DNA from: OLB11 sp041392835 | GTDB taxonomy: Bacteria; Bacteroidota; Bacteroidia; Chitinophagales; Chitinophagaceae | DNA length: 64,000 nt | Assembly: GCA_041392835.1 (NCBI GenBank) | Contig: JAWKLF010000004.1 | Coordinates: forward strand, 143,241-207,240 | Reading direction: 5' to 3' | Part shown: positions 53,714 through 62,648 of the stretch, piece by piece | Position numbering within the stretch: position 1 is the first letter of the stretch | How the letters are laid out: every line of letters begins with the position of its first letter | The notes under the pieces: generated by a model | What the model was told of the DNA's origin: nothing | Database searches by the model: none | What the model saw: only the letters and a program-made list of their open reading frames with translations | Position numbers and translations under genes: made by a program

Positions 53714-53884
53714 TTTCTGCTTTTCTAATTTTAACGTGTGAAATTAAGGCTAAACGCAATATGTAATTTCTTCTGTGAGTATTTGAAATTTATTCGTTTA
53801 TAATTTGTGGATAAAGACTAATTCATTGAGGAAATAGTGTCAATTTTGTGTTGATTATTAAGCTTTTTATGTGAAACAAAGCTA

Positions 53885-55111
53885 TCAACTTGTGTGTAAG
53901 TATATTAAACAGCCATCTCCATAACTCAAAAAGCGATACTCATTATTCAATGCATATTGGTATACACTTTTCCAAAAGGAGCCTAAAAAAGAAGATATTA
54001 ACAATAACAATGTTGACTTAGGCTGATGGAAATTTGTAATAATACCTTGTACCATTTGGGGCTTGTAATTTGGTGTAATCATAATTTTCGTTCTACAAAT
54101 GATTTGCTGTTGTTTTTCTGTTTCCATTTTTTGTATAAGATACTTTAAAACAACACAAGGGCTTGTGTTCATATTGCTATCATATATATCCCATTGGCCA
54201 ATTTCAATATGCTCAAAAGATTCTATTTCTTTATTAAAAAAACGAAAAGCAATACAATATAACGTTTCTAAGGTTCTAAGCGAAGTAGTTCCTACTGCAA
54301 AAACCGGTCTTTTATTTTCTATGTGATTTGTAATATTTTTTATAAAACCTAAATCAATAATGAGTTGTTCGCTGTGCATTACATGCTCGTGAACATTATT
54401 TGTTTTAACTGGCAAAAAAGTGCCTGCTCCTACATGCAAGGAAACAAAATCATATTGAATATGTTTAGATTTTAAGGTTTCAAAGATGGTTTCGGTAAAG
54501 TGCAATGATGCTGTAGGTGCTGCAACCGAACCTTCTTGTTTTGCAAAAATAGTCTGATACACTTCTTTGTCCAAAGCTTCATAGGGCCTATTTAAATACG
54601 GCGGAATAGGCATATTACCTGCTATATGTAGTATTTCTGCAAAAGTCATTTCGGGTGGCTTCCATGTAAATTCAACTATAATATTTCCATGCTCTTCTTT
54701 TAAAATAGAAGCATATATAATCACACAATCTATATGAAGGGTTAATACATCTTCTCTCCATTTGCTTTTTTTTCCAATCAAACATTTCCATTGTGCTTTT
54801 CCTTTTTGCGCTAAGGAGATAGTGGTATCAATACTTTCATTGTAAGGACTCAAGCAAAATATTTCAATAGTTGCCTGATGTAGATTTTTAAAAAACAAAC
54901 GTGAAGGAATGACTTTAGTTTGATTAAAGACTAAAAAAGCATGCTCTGGCAGAAAGTTGGCTATGTCTTTATAATTTGCATCTATAAGTTTCTTGTCTTT
55001 AACTACTAGTATTTTGCTTTCATCTCTTTGGGCTAAAGGATATTTGGCTATTTTGGTATCGGGCAATTCATAATCATAATCTTCTATATATAGTGGCTCG
55101 ATTTTATTCAT
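53885..55111 (-). CDS. queA: S-adenosylmethionine:tRNA ribosyltransferase-isomerase
   Basis: 408 residues from the ATG at 55111 (MNKIEPLYIEDYDYELP). A longer frame upstream overlaps the divergent gene and lacks homology. QueA adds the ribosyl part of SAM to preQ1 in tRNA, making epoxyqueuosine. Visible blocks are YPLAQRDESKILVV, FLVFNQTKVIPSRL, GSVAAPTASLHFT, LHVGAGTFLPVK, FAVGTTSLRTLE and NFHQPKSTLLLLISSFLG. No other queuosine gene is near. Confidence 0.93.
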   Translation of the reverse strand: MNKIEPLYIEDYDYELPDTKIAKYPLAQRDESKILVVKDKKLIDANYKDIANFLPEHAFLVFNQTKVIPSRLFFKNLHQATIEIFCLSPYNESIDTTISLAQKGKAQWKCLIGKKSKWREDVLTLHIDCVIIYASILKEEHGNIIVEFTWKPPEMTFAEILHIAGNMPIPPYLNRPYEALDKEVYQTIFAKQEGSVAAPTASLHFTETIFETLKSKHIQYDFVSLHVGAGTFLPVKTNNVHEHVMHSEQLIIDLGFIKNITNHIENKRPVFAVGTTSLRTLETLYCIAFRFFNKEIESFEHIEIGQWDIYDSNMNTSPCVVLKYLIQKMETEKQQQIICRTKIMITPNYKPQMVQGIITNFHQPKSTLLLLISSFLGSFWKSVYQYALNNEYRFLSYGDGCLIYLHTS

Positions 55112-55202
55112 TGTTGACACAAAATTCAAATAAAAATTGATACAAAAACCAATTTTATCACTATTTTTATTTCCTATAAATTCTACAATCAAACCTTGAA
55201 CG

Positions 55203-55679
55203 ATGGATAAATTTAAAATTGAAGTCAAATGGGCTATTATTTTCAGCTTATTTATGCTTTTGTGGATGTGTATAGAACGTCTGTTGGGATGGCATGATGT
55301 TCATATAGATAAGCATCCAATCTATACCAATTTAGTAGCTATACCATCTATTTTACTGTATGTATTGGCATTAAAAGAAAAAAGAAACCATTTTTATCAA
55401 GGAAAAATGACATGGGTTCAGGGTTTTATATCTGGTTTGATTATTACGTCAATAGTGGCAATTTTTTCTCCAATTGCTCAGCTTATCACACATAAAATTA
55501 TATCTCCTCATTTTTTCCAAAATGCAATAAACTATGGCGTTGAGCACAAGCTTACTACCTTGGAAGAAGCACAAAAGAATTTTAATTTAAAAAATTATAT
55601 TTTAATGTCATTTTTTGGTGCCCTTGTCATGGGATTTATTACATCTGCGTTAGTGGCCTTGTTTGCTCAAAAAAAGTAA
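55203..55679 (+). CDS. DUF4199 membrane protein
   Basis: 158 residues with four hydrophobic helices (starting near 12, 45, 72 and 132). The layout WAIIFSLFMLLWMCIERLLGWHD, QGFISGLIITSIVAIFSPI and the terminal helix SFFGALVMGFITSALVALF matches DUF4199, a Bacteroidota inner-membrane family of unknown function. It is divergent from queA with 91 nt between starts. Confidence 0.8.
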   Translation: MDKFKIEVKWAIIFSLFMLLWMCIERLLGWHDVHIDKHPIYTNLVAIPSILLYVLALKEKRNHFYQGKMTWVQGFISGLIITSIVAIFSPIAQLITHKIISPHFFQNAINYGVEHKLTTLEEAQKNFNLKNYILMSFFGALVMGFITSALVALFAQKK

Positions 55680-55714
55680 AAGACAATAAATATACCTTTC
55701 TTGTTTTCCTTATT

Positions 55715-55722
55715 TACCTTTG
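55715..55722 (+). promoter_or_regulatory. -7 promoter element before glnS
   Basis: TACCTTTG exact consensus match, 24 nt before the ATG at 55747. Confidence 0.6.
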
Positions 55723-55746
55723 CTCACATTCAAATTTTTATTATAA

Positions 55747-57396
55747 ATGAGCGAAGAAAAATCACTTAATTTCCTTGAAGAAATTATAGAAAAGGATATT
55801 TCAGAAAAAAAAATTATTGATGGAATTCATACTCGATTTCCACCCGAACCAAATGGATACTTACATATTGGCCATGCCAAAGCAATTTGTATCAATTTTG
55901 AATTAGCTAAAAAATATCAGGGAAGTTGCAATCTCCGTTTTGATGATACTAACCCAAGCACCGAAGAAACGGAATATGTAGAAAGCATCAAAAAAGATAT
56001 TGAATGGTTAGGCTATACTTGGAAAGAAGAATTATACACTTCAGACTATTTTGAAAAGCTTTTTCAATTTGCCCATACACTTATAGAAAAAGGACTTGCT
56101 TATGTGGACGATTCGAGCTCTGAAGAAATAGCAAAGCAAAAAGGAACACCTACACAAGCTGGAACTAATTCGCCATATAGAGATCGCAGCGTTGACGAAA
56201 ACAAAAATCTATTTCAGGAAATGAGAGAAGGCAAATATGCCGATGGCGAAAAAGTATTAAGAGCCAAAATAGATATGGCACATACCAATATGCTTATGAG
56301 AGATCCCGTGATATATAGAATTAAACATGCTCATCATCATAGAACAGGCAATGCATGGTGTATATACCCTATGTACGATTTTGCACATGGACAATCTGAT
56401 TCTATTGAACATATTACACATTCACTTTGCTCTATTGAATTTGTACCTCATCGTGAGTTATATGATTGGTTTATCGAAAAATTAGAAATTTTTCCATCTA
56501 AGCAATATGAATTTGCAAGAGGAAATGTAAATTATACTGTTACAAGTAAAAGAAAACTGTTACAACTTGTTCAAGAAAAACATGTAAGCGGATGGGATGA
56601 TCCAAGAATGCCAACATTATCGGGATTAAGAAGAAGAGGATTTACAGCCCATAGTATAAAACAATTTTGGCATACGGCTGGCGTAGCTAAGCGCGAAAAT
56701 GTAATAGACATGTCGCTTTTAGAGCATTTTCTTAGAGAAGAATTAAACCAAACTTCATTACGAAGAATGGCTGTATTGAATCCCTTAAAATTAGTTATCA
56801 ATAACTTAGCAGACGATTTTCAAGAAAATCTGACAGCAGAAAATAATCCTGAAAAACCCGAAGAAGGGCATAGAAATATTTCTTTTAGTAAACACCTATG
56901 GATAGAACAAGAAGATTTCATGCAAGACCCGCCCAAAAAATACTTTAGACTAAGTCCAGGCCAAAGTGTACGATTGAAACATGCTTATATTATTACTTGT
57001 ACACATGCCGACTTTGATGCTCACGGCAATGCCACTTGTATATATGCGGATTTGGTTCCAAATAGCAAAAGCGGAAATGACACGAGCGGTCTCAAGGTAA
57101 AAGGCACCTTGCATTGGGTAAATGCTATGGATTGTGTAGAGGCTACAGCAAGAATATATGACAGACTATTTACGGTAGAAAACCCTGGTGCTGAAGACGA
57201 TTTTAAACAATTTTTAAATCCTAAAAGTTTAGAAATTTTTAATCAAATTAAAATAGAAAAGGCACTTTTAGATGCAAAAGAAAATGAACATTTTCAATTC
57301 TTTAGATTAGGATATTTTTGTTTAGACAAAGAATCTACAAAAGAGCATTTGTTGTTTAATAAAACTGTGGGACTCAAAGAAGGCTATAAGAAATAA
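55747..57396 (+). CDS. glnS: glutaminyl-tRNA synthetase
   Basis: 549 residues, near the 554 of E. coli GlnRS. The class I HIGH motif is in FPPEPNGYLHIGHAKAI, the KMSKS equivalent is VTSKRKLLQLV, and NLRFDDTNPSTEETEYVESI is the family block. The C-terminal anticodon-binding beta-barrels are present (CIYADLVPNSKSG, GTLHWVNAMDCVEA). It charges tRNA-Gln directly, so this organism need not rely on the GatCAB route for Gln. Monocistronic. Confidence 0.95.
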   Translation: MSEEKSLNFLEEIIEKDISEKKIIDGIHTRFPPEPNGYLHIGHAKAICINFELAKKYQGSCNLRFDDTNPSTEETEYVESIKKDIEWLGYTWKEELYTSDYFEKLFQFAHTLIEKGLAYVDDSSSEEIAKQKGTPTQAGTNSPYRDRSVDENKNLFQEMREGKYADGEKVLRAKIDMAHTNMLMRDPVIYRIKHAHHHRTGNAWCIYPMYDFAHGQSDSIEHITHSLCSIEFVPHRELYDWFIEKLEIFPSKQYEFARGNVNYTVTSKRKLLQLVQEKHVSGWDDPRMPTLSGLRRRGFTAHSIKQFWHTAGVAKRENVIDMSLLEHFLREELNQTSLRRMAVLNPLKLVINNLADDFQENLTAENNPEKPEEGHRNISFSKHLWIEQEDFMQDPPKKYFRLSPGQSVRLKHAYIITCTHADFDAHGNATCIYADLVPNSKSGNDTSGLKVKGTLHWVNAMDCVEATARIYDRLFTVENPGAEDDFKQFLNPKSLEIFNQIKIEKALLDAKENEHFQFFRLGYFCLDKESTKEHLLFNKTVGLKEGYKK

Positions 57397-57430
57397 GTAA
57401 TCAGTAACACAATATTTAAAATTATCAGTC

Positions 57431-57438
57431 TATTTTTG
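57431..57438 (+). promoter_or_regulatory. -7 promoter element before the M43 protease operon
   Basis: TATTTTTG, 19 nt before the ATG at 57458. Confidence 0.5.
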
Positions 57439-57457
57439 GTTTATATAAATTAAAAAA

Positions 57458-58727
57458 ATGAAAAACTTATTTTTACTTCTATTTGTTTTGTCTTCAGTTA
57501 ATGTGTTTTCACAACAACGATGTGCAAGTCATGATCATTTGCAAACACAATTGCAAAATAATCCTGACATGGTAATAGATCGACAACAACTAGAACAATA
57601 CACTCAAAACTATATTGCTACACATACCGAAAACAAAAACAGCAATAAGAAAACAAGAGCAATACACACGATACCAGTTGTGTTTCACATTATACACAAT
57701 GGCGAATCTATTGGTACTGGTGCAAATATATCAGAAAATCAGGTGCTATCTCAGTTGGATGCACTCAATGAAGACTATAAGATTGTTGAATGCTGACTCA
57801 CTACCCTCAAACCATCCTTTTTGGAATAGCACAGCTGATTGTGAAATACAATTTTGCTTAGCGCATCAAAAACCAGATGGCACTACCACAAACGGCATTA
57901 TGCGCTACAATATAGGACAAAGTAGTGTTACAAAAACTTATATGGAATCGAATGTAAAGCCTCAAACAATTTGGGACAGAAGTAAATATTTGAATATATG
58001 GGTTGTAAAATTTTCTACATCTCAGAGCATATTAGGCTATGCTCAATTCCCTGGAGGCAGTGGAAATACAGATGGCGTTGTAATAGCACATACAGCATTT
58101 GGCTATGTTGGCACTGCTACAGCACCTTATAATAATGGTAGAACTGCAGTACATGAAATTGGCCACTGGTTAAATCTATATCATATATGGGGCGACAATT
58201 TTTGTGGTGATGATCTAATATCAGATACTAAGCCGGCAGAAGATGCTAACTATGGATGTAAAACCTTCCCATACAATGTTAATAATGCTTGTGGTGCTGG
58301 GGCTAACGGAGAAATGTTTATGAACTATATGGATTATAGCGATGATAATTGTCTTGTAATGTTCACCTTTGGTCAAAAAAATAGAATGAAAGCAGCCCTC
58401 AATGGCGCACGAGCATCACTTTTTTTAAATCCAAATACTTGTAACTACCCTGTAGGTGTAAGTTCTATAGATATTGCAAAAAACACTATTGACTTATACC
58501 CAAATCCAGCAACTGACTTCTTGAATATTTCATACAAAGGAGATTTACTTTTTAATCAATATGCTGTGTTAGATGCAACAGGAAAAATAATTACGAAAGG
58601 TGAAATTAAATCTTTGCATTCAAGAGAAACAATTCAAATACCTATACAATCACTCAGCAAAGGCTTTTATATTTTAAAATTAACTGAAGGTGAAAATAGT
58701 ATAAGTCAAAAATTTTTCAAACAATAA
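57458..58727 (+). pseudogene. M43 zinc metalloprotease with T9SS sorting domain, interrupted by one frameshift
   Basis: The 5' frame (signal peptide to NVFSQQ, then IPVVFHIIHNG and LDALNEDYK) stops at 57796. The same protein continues in another frame from the Arg codon at 57780 (RLLNADSLPSNHPFWN). Removing one base at about 57779 joins them into EDYRLLNADS, the normal family sequence. The zinc motif HEIGHWLNLYHIWG, the Met-turn region NYMDYSDDNC and the C-terminal T9SS sorting domain (YPNPATDFLN ... GFYILKL) are intact. It is either a recent pseudogene or a sequencing or assembly error. Confidence 0.8.
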
Positions 58728-58752
58728 TCTCTAATATCAATACAAAACTTAA

Positions 58753-59127
58753 ATGAAACAATTCTTATTATCTTTTTTTGCGATTACAATATTGACAATA
58801 GCATGCAACACTAAAAAAAAGTGTGCTAAGACGAATGCTAATGTAGATGAAAACATGGCCTTCATTGTTAAATTTATTAGTAAAGGACAAGGCATAGATG
58901 CCAACTCTTTGATAGCCTTTGAAAAATCTATAACACAATACAATAAAAAAAATAAAACACCGCTAACATATACCAACGAGAAAAAAGGTCGTGAAGGTGA
59001 ATCTCAATATCTTTTTAAATACATTGATAATCCTTGTTTAGCTGCATATGCCAGTCATATCAAAAGAACTTTTATGCAAAAAGAACTTGTTAGAATCAAG
59101 GATTCTGTATCGATAAAGCAACAATAA
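58753..59127 (+). CDS. small lipoprotein, paralogue of the protein at 555-1022
   Basis: 124 residues. The lipoprotein signal peptide MKQFLLSFFAITILTIAC is followed by NTKKKCAKTN and the shared domain VKFISKGQGIDANSL ... KKGREGESQYLFKYI. This domain aligns with the C-terminal domain of the 555-1022 product. It begins 25 nt after the M43 gene and ends 3 nt before coaBC, so it lies inside an operon. Function unknown. Unlike its paralogue it is a lipoprotein rather than a soluble secreted protein. Confidence 0.7.
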   Translation: MKQFLLSFFAITILTIACNTKKKCAKTNANVDENMAFIVKFISKGQGIDANSLIAFEKSITQYNKKNKTPLTYTNEKKGREGESQYLFKYIDNPCLAAYASHIKRTFMQKELVRIKDSVSIKQQ

Positions 59128-59130
59128 TAA

Positions 59131-60321
59131 ATGAAAGGAAAAAAAATACTCATAGGCATTTCTGGAAGCATAGCTGCTTATAAAATACCTCAGCTTGTTA
59201 GATTATTTGTAAAACAAGGTGCAGAGGTAAAAGTAGTAATGACACCTATGGCTACTGAATTTGTTTCTCCCTTGGTGCTTAGCACACTAACAAATCATGA
59301 TGTGCAAATTGAAATGTTTAGCCAAAACAGCTGGGCTAACCATGTGATGCTTGGAAGATGGGCCGATGTTTTTATCATAGCGCCAGCATCTTTTAATACA
59401 CTTGGCAAAATGGCCAATGGGCTTTGTGACAACCTCTTATTAGCCGCATACTTTTCGGCTACATGCCCTGTTATTGTTTGCCCTGCAATGGATGATGATA
59501 TGTGGAATCACTATACCCTTCAAATTAATTTAGATAAAATAAAACAATCACAACATCAAATAATAGATGCTCAACATGGTGAACTGGCCAGTGGATTGAT
59601 AGGTATGGGCAGAATGGCAGAACCACAAGAAATTTTTGATTATACTAATCAGTTTTTAAACATAAAAAAAAAACTACTCCATAAAAAAGCAATTGTAACC
59701 GCTGGTCCTACATACGAAAATATAGACCCTGTACGTTTTATAGAAATCATAGTAGTGGTAAAATGGGAGTAGCTACCAGCAGAAGCTTTGTACCAAGAAG
59801 GCTGTGAAGTGGACTTAATATTAGGCCCTTCAAACATTAAAGAAATTTCTTCTGGTATAAAAGTGCACAGAGTAACTAATGCAGCAAGCATGTTTGATAA
59901 AGCTATTTCGCTTTTTGATACATGCAATATAGCTGTAATGAGTGCGGCTGTTGCAGATTATACACCTACACATGTGGCTCAAGAAAAAATAAAAAAATCG
60001 GAAGGAGAATTTACTATTACTCTGAGCAAAACTAAAGACATTTTGAAGCATTTGGGCAGTATAAAAAAAGAACACCAATGTTTGATAGGATTTGCTTTGG
60101 AAAGTACAAATGAAAAAAACTATGCTTTGAAAAAGCTAACTGAAAAAAATGCTGATGCTATAGTTTTAAATTCGCTCAATGATAAAGGCGCTGGATTTTC
60201 ATTTGATACAAATCAAATTACTATTTTTGATAAGCAAGGCAATGAGGAAGCCTATGGGCTTAAGTCGAAAAAAGAAGTTGCAAAAGATATTGTAGACAAA
60301 ATAATTCGTATTCTATCATGA
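59131..60321 (+). pseudogene. coaBC: bifunctional phosphopantothenoylcysteine decarboxylase / phosphopantothenate-cysteine ligase, two compensating frameshifts
   Basis: Two steps of coenzyme A synthesis. The CoaC flavoprotein half (ISGSIAAYKIPQLVR, WADVFIIAPASFNTLGKMANG, CPAMDDDMW) and the start of CoaB (TAGPTYENIDPVRFI) are normal, but the frame meets a stop at 59770. The expected GNHSSGKMGVA-like segment is readable in another frame at 59745-59774. From 59779 (AEALYQEGCEVDLI) the original frame resumes, with VMSAAVADYTP, KTKDIL and DAIVLNSLND. So one base is missing near 59743-59745 and one is extra near 59775-59778. The gene is normally essential, so an assembly error is likely. Confidence 0.85.
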
Positions 60322-61241
60322 AAAAAATAATTTATACTCTTATTTTACTATGTCTATATTCTGTTTCAAACGCTCAAGAAATAAAATGCAAAGCCAAGGT
60401 CATATCTGAACAAGTAACTGGAGTTGATACTAAGATATTTAGCACCTTTGAACAAGCCATAGAAAACTTTGTAAACAACCGAAAATGGGGCAAAGATGTA
60501 TTTGAGAATGAAGAAAAAATAGAATGCGTATATACTATTATTATCACTAAAATTATAGAAGGAGTTGAAGGTGGTTATTTGGGGCGCATATCTGTGCAGT
60601 CATCCAGACCCGTTTATAATACAAGCTATAACACTAATTTGGTAAATTATTCAGACAAGAATTTTGCATTCAAATATGTACAGTATCAACCACTTGAATT
60701 TAATGACAATGTTATTGCTGGCCCAGACCCTTTAGTATCTAATTTAACTGCTACTATAGCCTATTATACGTATATTATGTTAGGTTTAGATTATGACTCA
60801 TACTCTTTAAAGGGTGGTACCGATTTTTTTAATAAAGCATTAAATATTGCTAATAACGCACCCGAACAAAATCAGATTAATGGATGGAAAGCTTCAGAAA
60901 GTCAAAAAAATAGATTTTGGCTTATTGATCAAATTTTAAATCAACGATTTGTAAAAATGCGTGAGAGTATCTATAAGTATTATAGACATGGTTTAGACCT
61001 TATGACCACAGACCCCGAAACAGCTCGAAATACAATTTATAGTACTTATTTAGAACTTTCACAAATAAATACTGAAAACCCATCTAGTATTTGGATTCAA
61101 TTTTTTTTCAACGCCAAGAGTGATGAAATTATTAATTTTATGGCTAAAGCAACCATGCAAGATAAACAAAAATATGTGCCTTTACTTTCACAAATGGATG
61201 TATCTAATGCCACTAAATATGCAGAACTACTTAAAAACTAA
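60318..61241 (+). CDS. DUF4835 protein, PorD-like T9SS-associated
   Basis: 307 residues. A signal peptide (to SNAQE) is followed by a globular domain with FEQAIENFVNNRKWGKDVF, YNTSYNTNLVNYSDKNFAF and TATIAYYTYIMLGLDYDSYSLKGG, the DUF4835 hallmark. The family includes PorD, a periplasmic protein required for type IX secretion in Porphyromonas; assignment here is by family resemblance. The ATG overlaps the coaBC stop by 4 nt (ATGA). The T9SS cargo in the window gives it a plausible context. Confidence 0.78.
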   Translation: MKKIIYTLILLCLYSVSNAQEIKCKAKVISEQVTGVDTKIFSTFEQAIENFVNNRKWGKDVFENEEKIECVYTIIITKIIEGVEGGYLGRISVQSSRPVYNTSYNTNLVNYSDKNFAFKYVQYQPLEFNDNVIAGPDPLVSNLTATIAYYTYIMLGLDYDSYSLKGGTDFFNKALNIANNAPEQNQINGWKASESQKNRFWLIDQILNQRFVKMRESIYKYYRHGLDLMTTDPETARNTIYSTYLELSQINTENPSSIWIQFFFNAKSDEIINFMAKATMQDKQKYVPLLSQMDVSNATKYAELLKN

Positions 61242-61617
61242 GTTGCAAATTTGTTTCCTTATTTTTTCATGGCTACTGTCAAGTTGCGCTGAAAAAATGC
61301 CCAGTATTTCTTTAGATAAAATGAAAAATATTATGTCTGAAATGCATATAGCCGATGCATATGCCAAAACCCTTATTACAAATAATATAATAGATAATAG
61401 TAATGAAAAAGATAGCATTGCGGTTTACTATGCAAAAATACTGGCACACTACGCTATCACTGAAGATGAACTAAAAAAAAATATTCAATGGTATGCTAAG
61501 CAACCTAAGCTCATGGATAGTCTTTATACTGCTATGCTTAGTCGTGTATCAACTTTGTATCCTGCAGCATCAAAAGATAAAAAAAGTGAACCTGTAGAAC
61601 AAAAGCCAAATCCATAA
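61219..61617 (+). CDS. DUF4296 lipoprotein
   Basis: 132 residues if the ATG at 61219 is used, overlapping the DUF4835 gene by 23 nt. It gives a lipoprotein signal peptide (LQICFLIFSWLLSSC). TTG at 61243 is an alternative start. The DUF4296 core is MKNIMSEMHIADAYAK and YYAKILAHYAITEDELKKNIQWYAKQPKLMDSLY. Function unknown; a Bacteroidota-specific family. Last gene of the run that begins with the M43 protease. Confidence 0.72.
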   Translation: MQNYLKTKLQICFLIFSWLLSSCAEKMPSISLDKMKNIMSEMHIADAYAKTLITNNIIDNSNEKDSIAVYYAKILAHYAITEDELKKNIQWYAKQPKLMDSLYTAMLSRVSTLYPAASKDKKSEPVEQKPNP

Positions 61618-61643
61618 TATGTCAATTTTTATTTATTAAACTT

Positions 61644-61651
61644 TACTTTTG
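61644..61651 (+). promoter_or_regulatory. -7 promoter element abutting the next start codon
   Basis: TACTTTTG ends 4 nt before the ATG at 61656, suggesting a leaderless mRNA. Confidence 0.55.
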
Positions 61652-61655
61652 TTAT

Positions 61656-62570
61656 ATGAAAAACGTATTTCTAACATTTTTTATAGCCCTTTCAATATTG
61701 AAGATGCCACTTTATGCACAGGATTTTGAAATAATTTCAAGCCCTTTAAAACCTGTACATGATAAACCAATCAATGAATTATCAGAATTAGAAATTATAG
61801 AAGACTCTATGGTTTACTATTCTTACCATATGTTTGAAGGCTCTATAGTAGAAGAACGAGTAAATGCAAACTATGCATTTATAAACCTAATGAAAAAACT
61901 TTTGCAGACACACAACTCGTATCAAGCTCCACTTTCTAAACTCAAAACTGCTATCAACATTTTACAAGCACCTGATAATAGTTTTAAAATTTATAACTGG
62001 GAAATCAACCGTACATCTGTAGAGAAACGCTACTATGGCGTTATACAACTTTCGGATGCATCGTATATTCCTTTAGTAGATGTTTCTGATCAAATTATAA
62101 GAGGAGCAGAAGATTCTGTATTTACAGGTACTCGATGGTATGGTTGTATTTATTATAATATTATTCAAAAAGAAATCAATGGACAAGCGTTGTATTTTTT
62201 ACTTGGGTGGAATGGAAATAGTATGAATAGTGAAAAAAAGTTAATGGATGTTTTTGGATTTAACTCTCAACATCAAAGCCAATTTGGTGCACCACTTTTT
62301 ACTACAATTGAAAAAGGTAAAAGCAAAACATCCAATCGCTTTATTATTGAATATCAAAAAGGAGCAAAAATTGGATTCAATGAAGATAAAACAACCAGTG
62401 CCATTGTGTTTGACCATTGCGAATCTCAAATAGGCGATCCTGCAAAAAAATACACTTATGTCCCTGATGGCACATACGATGGACTCTATTGGACAGGACA
62501 AGGATGGATGATGAAAGAAAATGTTATAAATATATTAGAACTCAAAGACGGAGACAATATCATAGATTAA
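61656..62570 (+). CDS. secreted protein of unknown function
   Basis: 304 residues. Signal peptide (1-22, ending LYAQD). The chain has an N-terminal helical part (to ~95) and a beta-rich remainder with VEKRYYGVIQLSDASYIPLVD, YFLLGWNGNSM and the terminal TYVPDGTYDGLYWTGQGWM. I recognise no enzyme motif or named family, though it looks like a conserved Bacteroidota secreted protein. Monocistronic, with its own promoter, 78 nt before the caspase-like gene. Confidence 0.65.
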   Translation: MKNVFLTFFIALSILKMPLYAQDFEIISSPLKPVHDKPINELSELEIIEDSMVYYSYHMFEGSIVEERVNANYAFINLMKKLLQTHNSYQAPLSKLKTAINILQAPDNSFKIYNWEINRTSVEKRYYGVIQLSDASYIPLVDVSDQIIRGAEDSVFTGTRWYGCIYYNIIQKEINGQALYFLLGWNGNSMNSEKKLMDVFGFNSQHQSQFGAPLFTTIEKGKSKTSNRFIIEYQKGAKIGFNEDKTTSAIVFDHCESQIGDPAKKYTYVPDGTYDGLYWTGQGWMMKENVINILELKDGDNIID

Positions 62571-62598
62571 GCTTATTCTTATTTTGAAATGACTTTGC

Positions 62599-62606
62599 TA
62601 TATTTG
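62599..62606 (+). promoter_or_regulatory. -7 promoter element before the caspase-like gene
   Basis: TATATTTG, 42 nt before the ATG at 62649. Confidence 0.45.
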
Positions 62607-62648
62607 TTTTAGCCAACTATCATTTTCAAAAAAAATAAACTATACCCT

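Noticed and set aside
53714..53884. Regulatory element in the gap between smc and queA
   Set aside because: Only AT-rich sequence; no box, hairpin or repeat that I could support.
57615..57779. The first part of the downstream frame of the M43 gene as real coding sequence
   Set aside because: It is antisense-frame noise overlapping the correctly reading 5' frame. Homology to M43 proteins in this frame begins only at RLLNADS.
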